Assembly (NCBI RefSeq): GCF_009720735.1
Contig: NZ_WNKU01000008.1
Span: forward strand, 62,001 to 126,000
Direction of reading: 5' to 3'
Origin: Heliobacterium mobile
GTDB taxonomy: Bacteria > Bacillota > Desulfitobacteriia > Heliobacteriales > Heliobacteriaceae
Length of the DNA stretch: 64,000 bases
Below the pieces are notes generated by a model. That model was not told where the DNA came from, searched no databases, and worked only from the letters and a program-made list of their open reading frames with translations. Shown here piece after piece: positions 24,529 through 33,505 of the stretch. How positions within the stretch are numbered: position 1 is the stretch's first letter; each line of letters opens with the position of its first letter. Made by a program: the position numbers and the translations under genes.

Positions 24529-26070
24529 TTACTCCCACTCAATCGTCCCGGGAGGTTTGCTCGTGATATCGTAGACAACACGGTTAATGCCCTGAACCTC
24601 GTTGACGATTCGGTTGGATATCCGCTCCAATAGTTCATAGGGCAAACGGGCCCAGTCTGCGGTCATGGCATCGTCAGAAGTGACGGCCCGCAGGACAGCC
24701 GGGTAAGCATAGGTACGACCGTCTCCCATAACGCCGACACTCTTAACAGTCGTCGGAAGAACTACGAAAGACTGCCAGATTTGCCGGTAGAGACCAGATT
24801 TTTTGATTTCCTGGAAGACGATATCGTCGGCGTGACGGAGGATATCGAGGCTTTCCTTGGTCACCGCACCGAGACAGCGAATCGCTAAACCCGGACCAGG
24901 GAAAGGCTGGCGCCAGACGACGTCTTCCGGCAGACCTAATTGCAGGCCCAACTCTCGAACTTCATCTTTAAAGAGGGTGCGCAGAGGTTCGATGAGTTGG
25001 AATTTCATATCTTCCGGCAGGCCGCCTACGTTGTGGTGAGTCTTGATCGTCTCGGCGGTAGAGGTTCCACTTTCAATGACGTCCGGATAGAGGGTACCTT
25101 GAACGAGAAAATCCACCTGGCCGAGTTTGGCCGCTTCTTCTTCAAAGACATAGATGAATTCGTTGCCGATACTCTTGCGCTTTGTTTCAGGGTCGCTGAC
25201 GCCGGCGATTTTCTTTAGGAATCGCTCTGAAGCTTCCACGAAGATCAGGTTCATGCCCAGTTCATCGCGGAACGTTTTGATGATGCGTTCAGATTCGTTG
25301 AGACGCATGAAGCCGTGGTCAACATAGACGCAGGTCAGCTGCTCGCCGACAGCCCGGTGGACAAGCACTGCAGCCACCGATGAATCGACGCCGCCCGAAA
25401 GGGCGCAGAGAACTTTACCGCCGCCCACTTTTTCGCGAATCGAGGCCACTTGCTCTTCGATGAAGTTCTCCATGGTCCACTCACCGGTGCAGCCACAGAC
25501 ACCGAAGAGGAAGCTCCGGAGCATGTCCGATCCTTGCGGGGTATGACGCACTTCCGGGTGGAACTGCAGGCCGTAGAAACGGCGGACAGGGTCGGCCATA
25601 GCCGCAAAGGGAGCATGGTCCGTCTTGCCGGTACCGACAAATCCATGGGGAAGCACTTCTACTTTATCGCCATGGCTCATCCAACACTGCACAGCGCCAG
25701 ACATGTTTGCGAAAGGGCCTTCCGCTTCCATGATCATAAGGTCAGCCTTGCCGTATTCGCGGGAATCCGCTTTGACGACTTTGCCGCCCAGTTGGTTGAC
25801 CATCAGCTGCATTCCATAGCAGATGCCGAGGATGGGAACACCTAACTCGTAAATCGCCGGGTCTACGGCCGGTGCGTTTGACTCGTAGACACTGGAAGGG
25901 CCGCCGGTAAAAATGATCCCTTTGGGATTCATTGCCCGGATCTCTTCAATCGGCATGTTGAAGGGATGCATTTCACAGTAAACGTGCAATTCCCGTACTC
26001 GGCGGGCGATCAACTGGTTATACTGGCCGCCGAAGTCCAGCACCAGAATCGTTTCATGCGGTTTGGACAA
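24529..26070 (-). CDS. guaA: GMP synthase (glutamine-hydrolysing)
   Basis: GuaA aminates XMP to GMP. The N-terminal glutamine amidotransferase has the nucleophile elbow GICYGMQL and the FHPEV His/Glu pair. The ATP-pyrophosphatase domain has the P-loop [14 protein letters not shown] near residue 225, and the C-terminal dimerisation domain ends [10 protein letters not shown], as in the family. TTG 26070 is preferred (GAGAGGAG ends 8-9 bases upstream), giving [19 protein letters not shown]; a TTG six codons earlier falls on that site. It follows hpt by about 85 bases, so salvage and GMP formation are co-transcribed. Confidence 0.96.
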   Translation of the reverse strand: MSKPHETILVLDFGGQYNQLIARRVRELHVYCEMHPFNMPIEEIRAMNPKGIIFTGGPSSVYESNAPAVDPAIYELGVPILGICYGMQLMVNQLGGKVVKADSREYGKADLMIMEAEGPFANMSGAVQCWMSHGDKVEVLPHGFVGTGKTDHAPFAAMADPVRRFYGLQFHPEVRHTPQGSDMLRSFLFGVCGCTGEWTMENFIEEQVASIREKVGGGKVLCALSGGVDSSVAAVLVHRAVGEQLTCVYVDHGFMRLNESERIIKTFRDELGMNLIFVEASERFLKKIAGVSDPETKRKSIGNEFIYVFEEEAAKLGQVDFLVQGTLYPDVIESGTSTAETIKTHHNVGGLPEDMKFQLIEPLRTLFKDEVRELGLQLGLPEDVVWRQPFPGPGLAIRCLGAVTKESLDILRHADDIVFQEIKKSGLYRQIWQSFVVLPTTVKSVGVMGDGRTYAYPAVLRAVTSDDAMTADWARLPYELLERISNRIVNEVQGINRVVYDITSKPPGTIEWE

Positions 26071-26154
26071 GTTTGTTGCTCCTCTCAATACTCTCTCAAC
26101 TTTTATGATCAGACAGGCGAACGATTTGTTCCCTGTCTCGCATCCGCAAAGGCC

Positions 26155-26694
26155 TTATTTGCTATATACTTCCGGTTTTAAGACGGCCACATAGGGCAGA
26201 TGGCGATAGTCCTCCGCGTAGTCCAGTCCGTAGCCGATGACGAACTCATCTGGGATCACAAAGCCGTTATAGTCGGGGGTGATAGGAATTTTCCGCCGAC
26301 TCGGCTTGTCCAGAATCGTACAGACCTTTACGGAAGCTGCTCCACGGGATTTCAGGTTGTCTAATAGATAGTTAAGGGTGAGCCCCGTATCGACAATGTC
26401 TTCAACGATGAGGATATGCTTTTCCTCAATCGCCCGATCCAGGTCTTTAAGGATTCGGACCGCACCGGATGACCGGGTCCCTTGGCCATAACTAGATACG
26501 GCCATAAAGTCAATTTGAATCGGGATACGGATGGAGCGGATCAAATCGGCCATGAAGACGAGGGCACCTTTCAGGATACCCACGACCAGCAGATCTTTGC
26601 CTGCGTAGTCCGTTGAGATGGACTCCCCAAGTTCTTTCACCTTCGCTTTTAGATCGGCTTCGGAGACGAGAATACGTTCTACCACTTGTTCCAT
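26155..26694 (-). CDS. hpt: Hypoxanthine phosphoribosyltransferase
   Basis: This cytosolic enzyme salvages hypoxanthine and guanine with PRPP to IMP and GMP. The 179-residue size is normal. The PRPP-binding motif ILIVEDIVDTGLTLNYL lies near residue 97, and FVIGYGLDYAEDYRHLPYV near residue 151 contacts the base. It opens the hpt-guaA pair. A GC-rich hairpin lies about 28 bases upstream. With the permease at 6442 it supplies a route from imported bases to nucleotides. Confidence 0.95.
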   Translation of the reverse strand: MEQVVERILVSEADLKAKVKELGESISTDYAGKDLLVVGILKGALVFMADLIRSIRIPIQIDFMAVSSYGQGTRSSGAVRILKDLDRAIEEKHILIVEDIVDTGLTLNYLLDNLKSRGAASVKVCTILDKPSRRKIPITPDYNGFVIPDEFVIGYGLDYAEDYRHLPYVAVLKPEVYSK

Positions 26695-26721
26695 GATGCT
26701 GCCTCCTGTTAATACGAAAAT

Positions 26722-26745
26722 AAGGCCGGTTCCGCAGACCGGCCA
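26722..26745 (-). terminator. GC-rich hairpin upstream of hpt
   Basis: GGCCGGTT and ACCGGCC enclose a CCGCAG loop. It lies about 190 bases beyond the 26935 gene and 28 bases before hpt; the downstream run TTATTTTCG is only weakly T-rich, so it may be a terminator or a leader hairpin. Confidence 0.5.
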
Positions 26746-26934
26746 AACGAACGATTTTAGTCAAGTGTTAGGTTCGCCTAATCAAAAAAAATTATACCAA
26801 GAGCAGAAAAATGATGTCAACAGATCATGGACATATGGTTAAACCAACTTCCGGTTTTTGACGACCCCTTGAGGCCACTTTTGATTGAGGATCAGTCCTT
26901 TAGGGGAGTAAGTGACGCCTTATCGACGCCTAGT

Positions 26935-27639
26935 TCATTGTTTTCCGGAAACTGTTGGCGGCTCCACTTGGATTTGCTTATCATAATCCCAGAATTCGAT
27001 CGTCAACAACAAACGATCTTGAGGCACGTTGCGACTAGTCGCCTCAATGGTGCTTTTATAAAGGACTTGTTTTACAGGATCGATCCATAGCCGGTAATAG
27101 AAATCTTTCCAAAAAGCAGCGAGAAGCCGATTTGATACTTCCACTCGGCATTCCAAGACGAGGCATTTTTTATCGCGGATCATATCCCGTCCGACAACAG
27201 TTACTCCTTCAATATTTTTGAATTCCAAGGAATTTAAAGGGCTGATTTCCGAAAGCAGCAGGTCCTGCGGACCAAACTTATTCTTTTCGATGTTATACCA
27301 ACTCTTTTTTATGGGGTCCCAAAGATAGAACAAGTCGCCTACCGTGAAGATCTCAGTCGGTGACTGCAGGAGTGTTCCCTTGAGATAGAACTTCTCCACT
27401 TCTGCCCTTTCACCGGAAAAACGGCTAACCACTTCTTCCCTTCCGTTCACTCGAATCAGAAAGGTGCTTTCGAAGCGAAATTGCGGGCTTTGGAGCGTAC
27501 TAGCCATGGCTTTCTTCACTAACGCCATGGGATCTTTCGGGTTCCACCGTTCTTGATGGTCGCTCCACATGATGTAAGCAGCGCCTACAATCACCAATAG
27601 TATCACTGCGGTCACGCCATAAATCCACCTGCGTTTCAC
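26935..27639 (-). CDS. Membrane-anchored LolA/LppX-fold protein (GerS-related type)
   Basis: A 234-residue exported protein with one N-terminal membrane anchor (residues 5-24, WIYGVTAVILLVIVGAAYIM) and no lipobox. The rest resembles the half-barrel LolA/LppX fold: repeated beta strands such as FRFESTFLIRVNGREEV, FYLKGTLLQSPTEIFTVGDL and YRLWIDPVKQVLYKSTIE. Clostridial members include the germination lipoprotein GerS and its relatives, but similar domains have other roles. It lies divergent from vanW and just upstream of hpt on the same strand. The ligand, probably lipid-like if any, is unknown. Confidence 0.7.
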   Translation of the reverse strand: MKRRWIYGVTAVILLVIVGAAYIMWSDHQERWNPKDPMALVKKAMASTLQSPQFRFESTFLIRVNGREEVVSRFSGERAEVEKFYLKGTLLQSPTEIFTVGDLFYLWDPIKKSWYNIEKNKFGPQDLLLSEISPLNSLEFKNIEGVTVVGRDMIRDKKCLVLECRVEVSNRLLAAFWKDFYYRLWIDPVKQVLYKSTIEATSRNVPQDRLLLTIEFWDYDKQIQVEPPTVSGKQ

Positions 27640-27809
27640 GCCGCCTCCCCCTTCGGCTTCTCCGTATCTTCTTGGAAAAAGATATTTGTCGCTTCAGGTA
27701 GGTAGAACAGCAGGGACAAAGGGGACTCTCTGGATAAAATTGTATTTTCTATCTATCATTCCAGCTGAATATACAGGGTACTGTGGAACTAACGAGGAGG
27801 TGCAACGAT

Positions 27810-28895
27810 TTGCCTCTTGTGTTCCGCCGTTTCGTTGTAATGCTCGCGGGGTTCTTGATGTGTGCCCTTTTTGTCCTGCTTAACGATGAAAAAACCATCG
27901 ATTTATCGACGGCATTTGAGGCCCCCGCCTCGAACCAAAGTGGAAATGTGGGGGCAGGCAGTATCAGAAAAGAGGACATTGCGAAAAGGGGGCTACCTAC
28001 CCAGGGATGGACGGCGGAAGCTGCGTCAGTGTTAGAACTGTGGACGGAAGCTGGAACAACTGCCGGAGAACGCTCTGCTACGTTCGGCGGAACTATCATC
28101 GTTCATGTGGGCAGCGAAAAGTATACCTTTTCACCGGGTATCTCCATGAAACAGTTGGGCCCAGGAAAATGGACCTACCAAGCCAGCGGAGACCCCCGCT
28201 CGGCTCGAAACACCGCTGCCGCCTTTGTTCGTTCCCTGCCGGAAACGGTCCGCGTCCTTGACGGCGGCGTGCAGATAATTACGGCGGCTTTGATGCGCGG
28301 CACCGATACTGAGGTGAGCCTCCCTGCCTGGACGGTAGTTTCGGATGCACTTCTTTCTACGGCCAGTGTCAGTCAGGGCGGACGCTATAACACAGGAGTC
28401 GCCCTCAACCTCCTTAACGGACTTCTCCTGCCTCCTGGTAAAGAATTTTCTTTTAACGGCATGGTCGGACCCCGGACTCCCGAGCGCGGATTCGCCGTAG
28501 GGAAAGTGCTCAATGGAAACAGCTATATCGACGAAGTCGGCGGGGGCATTTGTTTCGCTTCGACCATAGTCCATCAAGCGGTGAAACGAGCGGGCCTTAC
28601 AACTGTAGAGCACTACCATCACAGTAAGAGATCCCCTTACGTAGAACCAGGTGGTGATGCCACCGTCTACTACGGGGTCATGGATTACCGCTTTCGAAAC
28701 AGCGACAGCCCACTGATGCTTGAGAAACGGTCTGCACCTGGGCGATTAGGTCTTCGATTATGGAAAATCGTAAATTATGAAATGTCGGACGAAAGTATCC
28801 AGACAGAACCGGACAATACCTGGCTTCACCAAACAAATGAAGAACGAATTAAAAAAACGAAGGAAATAGCCGAAAAAAGAAGGGGCCTCCCATAA
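27810..28895 (+). CDS. VanW-family protein
   Basis: A 361-residue envelope protein. A hydrophobic N-terminal segment (FVVMLAGFLMCALFVLL) anchors or exports it. The region from about residue 195 carries the VanW signature: RYNTGVALNLLNGLLLPPGK, EFSFNGMVGPRTPERGF and DEVGGGICFASTIVHQA. VanW proteins occur near vancomycin-resistance genes and in many spore-formers, and their activity is unproven. No van genes are nearby, so resistance should not be inferred. TTG 27810 is chosen since GAGGAGG ends 9 bases upstream; the earlier GTG 27783 lies before that site. Confidence 0.85.
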   Translation: MPLVFRRFVVMLAGFLMCALFVLLNDEKTIDLSTAFEAPASNQSGNVGAGSIRKEDIAKRGLPTQGWTAEAASVLELWTEAGTTAGERSATFGGTIIVHVGSEKYTFSPGISMKQLGPGKWTYQASGDPRSARNTAAAFVRSLPETVRVLDGGVQIITAALMRGTDTEVSLPAWTVVSDALLSTASVSQGGRYNTGVALNLLNGLLLPPGKEFSFNGMVGPRTPERGFAVGKVLNGNSYIDEVGGGICFASTIVHQAVKRAGLTTVEHYHHSKRSPYVEPGGDATVYYGVMDYRFRNSDSPLMLEKRSAPGRLGLRLWKIVNYEMSDESIQTEPDNTWLHQTNEERIKKTKEIAEKRRGLP

Positions 28896-28920
28896 TATGC
28901 GAGAAGCCCCTTCTTTTGTT
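28881..28920. terminator. Bidirectional terminator between vanW and the cytochrome gene
   Basis: AGAAGGGGC pairs with GCCCCTTCT around an internal loop, with T/A runs on both sides; its 5' arm overlaps the last vanW codons. Confidence 0.8.
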
Positions 28921-28925
28921 TTCCA

Positions 28926-29894
28926 TTAGTCTTCTTCATATCTCCGGCTACGACTATACGGCTCAAAACCGTGTTCTTCCCCAAAATGATAGCTGCCTTC
29001 ATCACCGCGTCTTAAACTGCGATCCTTACGCTGTTCGCCGTTGAACTCATGGCTGTGCCGATAACGTTCAGTACCGCCTGTTCTTCCGTCTCTCTCGAGA
29101 GATCTTCCGTCGCTATTGTGACAGTCCACACAGTTCTGGATCTCCCCATAGTTCGTGCTGTGATGCCTTCGCAGCATTGAACTCTCACTGTGACAAGACG
29201 TACAGGAGTAATTCTTGAAATCCCCTCCTTCGTGGCACTCACTACAGGAAATTCGATGTTCACCTACCAGAGGAAAATATTTGCTGTGGTCAAAGTTGGA
29301 TGGTCTCCAAGCTGTCGTCGTGTGGCAAGAGGCACAATCGTCGCCGAAAGCCTGGTGATCTTTTGGCCCTTGATGGCACTCGGTACATCTCCGGTTAAGG
29401 TTCGCCAAGTTGTCGTGACTGAAAGTGGCCGGTTTCCATGCCTTAACGGTATGGCAAGCAGCACAGCTTTTCCCAAAAGTCTCATGCCCTTTTGGCCACC
29501 GGTGGCATTGATCGCAGCTTTGCTCAATATTCGGTAAGCTGTGATCAAAGCGACTGCTGATGTTTGCCGTCGTTCCGAAATGTTCCCTGTGACAATCTAT
29601 ACAGTCGCTACCATTTTTTGAATCGTGATAAGCCAGCAATTCCCCGGTCATTTGTTTATTCATCATTTCTCGGCTGTGGCAGTTGGCCGTAGTGCAATTC
29701 TCGCTTTCTACATTCGACCAAGGGGTATGGCAATCATCGCAGCCTTGGACCGTCTCCGCATGGGCTTGGGCCAAATGACCTGGCGAATAAAAACTTTCCG
29801 GCAACATTTTCCATTGAACACTAAATACTAGCGCGGAAAAAGCCGCAAAGGCGAAGGAGAAGAGGATTAGTCTTTTGATTCCCTGTGACATCAT
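28926..29894 (-). CDS. Exported decahaem c-type cytochrome
   Basis: A 322-residue membrane-anchored or secreted cytochrome. After an N-terminal hydrophobic segment (LILFSFAFAAFSALVFSV) it has nine CxxCH haem sites: CDDCH, CIDCH, CDQCH, CAACH, CTECH, CASCH, CSECH, CTSCH and CVDCH. A tenth has wider spacing, CTTANCH (CX4CH). The C-terminal 65 residues are highly charged (Arg, Glu, Gly, His) and haem-free. ATG 29894 is chosen for its GAGGGAG site. The next gene upstream encodes a b-type membrane protein, so the pair probably passes electrons from quinol across the membrane to an outside acceptor. Confidence 0.9.
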   Translation of the reverse strand: MMSQGIKRLILFSFAFAAFSALVFSVQWKMLPESFYSPGHLAQAHAETVQGCDDCHTPWSNVESENCTTANCHSREMMNKQMTGELLAYHDSKNGSDCIDCHREHFGTTANISSRFDHSLPNIEQSCDQCHRWPKGHETFGKSCAACHTVKAWKPATFSHDNLANLNRRCTECHQGPKDHQAFGDDCASCHTTTAWRPSNFDHSKYFPLVGEHRISCSECHEGGDFKNYSCTSCHSESSMLRRHHSTNYGEIQNCVDCHNSDGRSLERDGRTGGTERYRHSHEFNGEQRKDRSLRRGDEGSYHFGEEHGFEPYSRSRRYEED

Positions 29895-29904
29895 TTGTGC
29901 TCCC

Positions 29905-30474
29905 TCACCATCCTCGGTAATAGACGGCCGATAGGACATGCAGGGCTATGAGGAGCCCTAGTGCGGCATTCAGCGGAAAGTGTATCTGCCGCCATTGGGA
30001 GAGCATTCTCTCTCCTGCAACCATCCATATCAGGTCTTCCTCTGCTTCATCCCGGCTTTTCCCCTTCTCCATCAAGGTCTTTTTTTCAACAGTCAATTTC
30101 TTTTTGACGTAGAAATGCAGGAAATAGCCGATTTGACCGCTGATCATGACGATGAAAAAGAGGACGAAGGCGGCCCAAGGAACGATAGCATGTGTGCGGC
30201 CGCCTACGTGGAAGCAAATGAGAAAGTTACCGATGATGGTAAAAAAGACATGGATTTTTAACCAGGTGATCAGCCTTCCCGGAAAAGTTTTAAACCGTTT
30301 TTTTACGGAATAACCTAAAGAAAGGATGACCGATAAGGTCCCCATAATCCCAGACCAGTAAAGGCTGTCTAACCGATGTTCCTCATACCACTGGATTCCG
30401 AGAATATACCCAAAATACCATATCATGAGGACGCCTATGCCAGCCCAGGCGATACGCCAGAGTAATCCTCCCAC
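29905..30474 (-). CDS. Cytochrome b-type membrane protein, partner of the multihaem cytochrome
   Basis: A 189-residue protein with four to five transmembrane helices. Histidines placed within helices (KIHVFF, ICFHVGG, YFLHFYV, QIHFPL, ALHVLS) suit bis-His ligation of two b haems. The start is GTG 30474 with AAAGGAGGGGGC upstream. It ends 10 bases before the cytochrome c start, so the two form an operon like those of NrfH/CymA-less Firmicute quinol-oxidising modules. A two-component system lies directly upstream on the same strand and may control it. Haem count and electron partner are inferred. Confidence 0.75.
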   Translation of the reverse strand: MGGLLWRIAWAGIGVLMIWYFGYILGIQWYEEHRLDSLYWSGIMGTLSVILSLGYSVKKRFKTFPGRLITWLKIHVFFTIIGNFLICFHVGGRTHAIVPWAAFVLFFIVMISGQIGYFLHFYVKKKLTVEKKTLMEKGKSRDEAEEDLIWMVAGERMLSQWRQIHFPLNAALGLLIALHVLSAVYYRGW

Positions 30475-30493
30475 CCTTTTTGCCCCCTCCTTT

Positions 30494-30586
30494 TTACGCT
30501 AAAGCGATATGAGCCAACACCAGCAGGAGGGCAACCGCTAAAAATATTCCAGTGCTGCTTACTATGATTCGTTGTTGAGTCCTCTG
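30494..30586 (-). other. Hydrophobic 30-codon frame directly after the kinase stop
   Basis: In frame with the kinase and immediately after its TGA, 30 codons encode QRTQQRIIVSSTGIFLAVAL and then LLVLAHIALA before TAA. This is a single membrane-helix-like sequence. No NTG start codon precedes the helix, so independent translation would need a rare start. It could be a lost small gene or the remains of a C-terminal extension. Confidence 0.3.
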
Positions 30587-32095
30587 TCAGTGAGTTTCTC
30601 GATGTAACAAGTCCTGTTGAGTGCCTTTTTGATTTCCCTTTTCTTCTTGCAGAGGCAGGCTGGCAGAAAAAATGCTTCCACTGCCGGCAGTGCTTTCTAC
30701 CTGAATCGTTCCTCCGTGGGCTTCGACGATCCAACGGGCAATGCTCAAACCCAGTCCGGTTCCACCCATCTGTCGAGACCGACCTTTGTCTACCCGGTAA
30801 AACCGGTCAAAAATACGTGTTTGAGCTTCCTCTGGAATACCGATACCGGTGTCTTGAACAGTGACTCTCACTTGTTGACCTTTCACTTGTTTTACAAGCT
30901 CCAAAGCTAAAGTGACATGGCCCCCTGTGGGGGTATATTTCACAGCATTGTCTACCAAGATGAATAGCAATTGGGTGATTCGCTCTCGATCCCCCCAGAT
31001 CGATATCGTCGACAGTCCTTTAAAGTCCATAGCTACTCCCTTAGAAGTCGCCTGGTGTTGAAAAGTCCGTAGGATCTGATCGATAAGGGCCCGTAAATCA
31101 AAATTCTCACGAAGCAGCTCTAAGTTCCCCGAATCTGCCCGCGCCAGTGTGAGCAGATCGCTCACTAATCGCGTCATCCGGCGAACTTCATCTTTCATAT
31201 CGGACAAGACCTGTTGGGAGAATTCCGATAGATTTCTGCTATCGTCAGCCTCGATCACTTCGATAGACGAATGGAGCACACTGAGGGGCGTGCGCAGCTC
31301 ATGGGATGCATCGGCGACGAATTCCCGCTGACGGGTAAAAGATTGTACGATCGGTACCATGGCGCGTCCCGCCATATAATAGGCAGCACCAGCTGCGAAG
31401 AATAGGGAAAGAAGGGATAATACCCCGAGAACAAACAACAAGCGTTGCAGCACATGGTGTGATGAAGTCACGTCAAAACCGGCATAGGCAGCACCGATGA
31501 ACCGGTTTCCTTCATAAAGAGGTTGAACAGCGATCAGAAGTTGAAACTCTTGATCGCGCATCCCCGGGACACTGACCAGCTTCGTTTCGGTCTTTGTAGG
31601 AACCCAGTCCCGAATTTGCTCCATAACTACCGGTTGAATCGAGGGAAGGACCTCTCGACTGCGAATCGAGCTCCCCTTCTCGTCTGTCAATAGATAAAAG
31701 AGGAATTTGCTGCGGTCGGGATCATCAGCCTCTATAAAATCATCCATTTGGGTATTGTCATCGGTTGCAACAGAAACTGAACTTTCATCATCATATTTTT
31801 CTGTTGGCGGCACAACGGCCATATCTCGTCTGGATTTTCCGTAATGGTCTTTGTGGTCTTCTTCATTCTTGTACGGAGGAAATCCGAGACTACCAAAGAT
31901 ATGTCTTTTTTTCATTTCTTTCGTTTGCTCAGAAGTGATTCCGGTCAGCAACGATAGAAGCTCTTGCTTTTCTTCTTGATAGAGCATGGAGGAGAGAGCC
32001 ATATAGGTGATCACTGTAAAAAGGAGTAAAAAGACGATCATCAAACCGGTATAGATAATCGTCAAACGGGTCCGGGTCCGGGTAAACACATTCAT
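30587..32095 (-). CDS. Membrane sensor histidine kinase
   Basis: A 502-residue kinase. One membrane helix near residues 13-35 and another near 212-240 (LLFVLGVLSLLSLFFAAGAA) enclose an outer sensor region of about 175 residues that is rich in Asp/Glu/Lys and has no recognised domain. The H box VADASHELRTPLSVL holds the phosphorylated His; the N box LVDNAVKYTP, G1 DTGIGIPEE and G2 GGTGLGLSIAR follow. Its start overlaps the regulator stop by 4 bases (ATGA). The position just upstream of the cytochrome genes suggests control of extracellular electron transfer, but the signal is unknown. Confidence 0.92.
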   Translation of the reverse strand: MNVFTRTRTRLTIIYTGLMIVFLLLFTVITYMALSSMLYQEEKQELLSLLTGITSEQTKEMKKRHIFGSLGFPPYKNEEDHKDHYGKSRRDMAVVPPTEKYDDESSVSVATDDNTQMDDFIEADDPDRSKFLFYLLTDEKGSSIRSREVLPSIQPVVMEQIRDWVPTKTETKLVSVPGMRDQEFQLLIAVQPLYEGNRFIGAAYAGFDVTSSHHVLQRLLFVLGVLSLLSLFFAAGAAYYMAGRAMVPIVQSFTRQREFVADASHELRTPLSVLHSSIEVIEADDSRNLSEFSQQVLSDMKDEVRRMTRLVSDLLTLARADSGNLELLRENFDLRALIDQILRTFQHQATSKGVAMDFKGLSTISIWGDRERITQLLFILVDNAVKYTPTGGHVTLALELVKQVKGQQVRVTVQDTGIGIPEEAQTRIFDRFYRVDKGRSRQMGGTGLGLSIARWIVEAHGGTIQVESTAGSGSIFSASLPLQEEKGNQKGTQQDLLHRETH

Positions 32096-32763
32096 TCCTC
32101 CAATGTATAGCCGACCCCTCGGATGTTATGTATCAGCTTCCGTGTTTCAGGTGATTCGATTTTTTTGCGCAATAGGCGGATATAGGCGTCTAAAGTGTTA
32201 TCGGTCACTTCCGAATCATAGCCCCAAACCCGTTCCATGATTAATTCCCGGGGAAGTACTTGGCCACGGTTTTGTACGAGCAGATCGAAAAGGTGGTATT
32301 CTCGGGTGGTGAGTTGGATCTCGTCACCGTTTCTGGTGACGGAACGACGGCTCCGGTTGAGCATCAGATCAGCCACTTGAACGACCTCTTCCTGAAGGGG
32401 GATATGGCCGCGCCGGGAGAGCGCCCGGAGCCGAGCGGATAGCTCGACGAAAGCAAATGGTTTCACCAGGTAGTCATCAGCTCCGGCGTCGAGTCCTTGC
32501 ACACGGTCTTCCACGGCATCCTTAGCCGTGAGCATGAGGATCGGACCTCCCTGCCCTTCTTGCCTAAGTCGCTGACAAAGACTTACACCGTCAACGGCGG
32601 GCATCATCCAATCTAAAATCAACAGGTCATAATGGATCGTTTTGGCGTAGTCATAGGCGTCATCACCTCGTTGAACCCAATCCACTTCATGGCCTTCCCG
32701 TTTGAGCATATGGCCGATTAAGTTGCCCAGTCGCGGGTCGTCTTCCGCCAGTAGGATCTTCAT
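32092..32763 (-). CDS. OmpR-family response regulator
   Basis: A 223-residue DNA-binding response regulator. From ATG 32763 it reads MKILLAEDDPRLGNL (acidic pocket). The phosphoacceptor Asp lies in DLLILDWMMP, with the conserved Lys in LVKPFAF. The C-terminal half is a winged helix (LTTREYHLFDLLVQNRGQVL; VDNTLDAYIRLLRKKI-type helix). The start is preferred over one 33 bases upstream because GAGGTG lies about 7 bases before it. It is co-transcribed with the kinase. Confidence 0.94.
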   Translation of the reverse strand: MKILLAEDDPRLGNLIGHMLKREGHEVDWVQRGDDAYDYAKTIHYDLLILDWMMPAVDGVSLCQRLRQEGQGGPILMLTAKDAVEDRVQGLDAGADDYLVKPFAFVELSARLRALSRRGHIPLQEEVVQVADLMLNRSRRSVTRNGDEIQLTTREYHLFDLLVQNRGQVLPRELIMERVWGYDSEVTDNTLDAYIRLLRKKIESPETRKLIHNIRGVGYTLEE

Positions 32764-32938
32764 CCCTAACCACCTCGTTAGAAACAATCGGTTCATCCAT
32801 CATCTGCCGAACAGCAGAAGATGATCTCCTATTCGTTCTTTCCCTTAGACTTCCTTTTTTCTATGAGAACTTAGGACCCTTTTTCACCCGCTTACCTTAG
32901 ACCACTATACCTTCGCTGTCTGAAAAAGAAATGAAAGC

Positions 32939-32979
32939 AAAACCCCGGTAAATTGGCTCAGACCAATTCACCGGGGTTT
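32939..32979 (-). terminator. Terminator of the molybdenum-cofactor operon
   Basis: On the minus strand AAACCCCGGTGAATTGG pairs with CCAATTTACCGGGGTTT around a 6-base loop, 20 bases past the mog stop. Confidence 0.92.
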
Positions 32980-32999
32980 CCTCTTCTTAACTCTTCAGA

Positions 33000-33497
33000 T
33001 TACTTTTCCGGCCGGGCGCATTCACCAGCTTGCCCTTTAAGGATTTCAATGCCATGAGGCAATGCTTGTAGAATAACATCCAAACATTCCGCTACGGCTT
33101 TAGGGCTACCCGGTAAATTGATGATCAGTGTTTTTCCCCGGATTCCCGCTGTACCCCGTGTGAGCATCGCCCGGGGTGTAATTTTCATGCTTTCAGCACG
33201 AATCGCCTCAGGGATACCGGGAACAAGCCGCTCTACTACAGCCAAAGTGGCTTCAGGCGTCACGTCCCGGGGCGAAAAACCAGTTCCTCCGGTAGTAAAG
33301 ATGAGATCCAGTGCCAGATCGTCAGCCATCTCTCGAAGCGCCGCAGCGATCAGTTCCCGCTCATCAGGGACGATTTTATAGGCTGCCACGTTGCCGTCGA
33401 TATGGCGAAGGGAGTCGCTGATCACAACGGCCGATCGGTCTTCTCGCTCACCGCGGCTGCCTTTGTCTGACGCAGTAAGAATGCCTACACGAATCAT
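33000..33497 (-). CDS. mog: Molybdopterin adenylyltransferase (MogA/MoaB family)
   Basis: Activates molybdopterin by adenylylation before molybdate (or tungstate) insertion. The 165-residue protein has MIRVGILTASDKGSRGERED at the start and the MPT-binding motif FTTGGTGFSPRDVTPEAT near residue 67. NLPGSPKAVAECLD lies near the end. ATG 33497 is chosen (GGAG 11 bases upstream, family-like start); a longer frame to 33644 adds unrelated sequence that overlaps the MOSC gene. It is the last gene of the minus-strand moaA-moaC-MOSC-mog group. Confidence 0.92.
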   Translation of the reverse strand: MIRVGILTASDKGSRGEREDRSAVVISDSLRHIDGNVAAYKIVPDERELIAAALREMADDLALDLIFTTGGTGFSPRDVTPEATLAVVERLVPGIPEAIRAESMKITPRAMLTRGTAGIRGKTLIINLPGSPKAVAECLDVILQALPHGIEILKGQAGECARPEK

Positions 33498-33505
33498 CAG
33501 GCTTT

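Noticed and set aside
27810-28895. Vancomycin resistance function for the VanW-family gene
   Set aside because: No vanA/H/X/R/S genes are nearby and VanW homologs are common in sensitive spore-formers.
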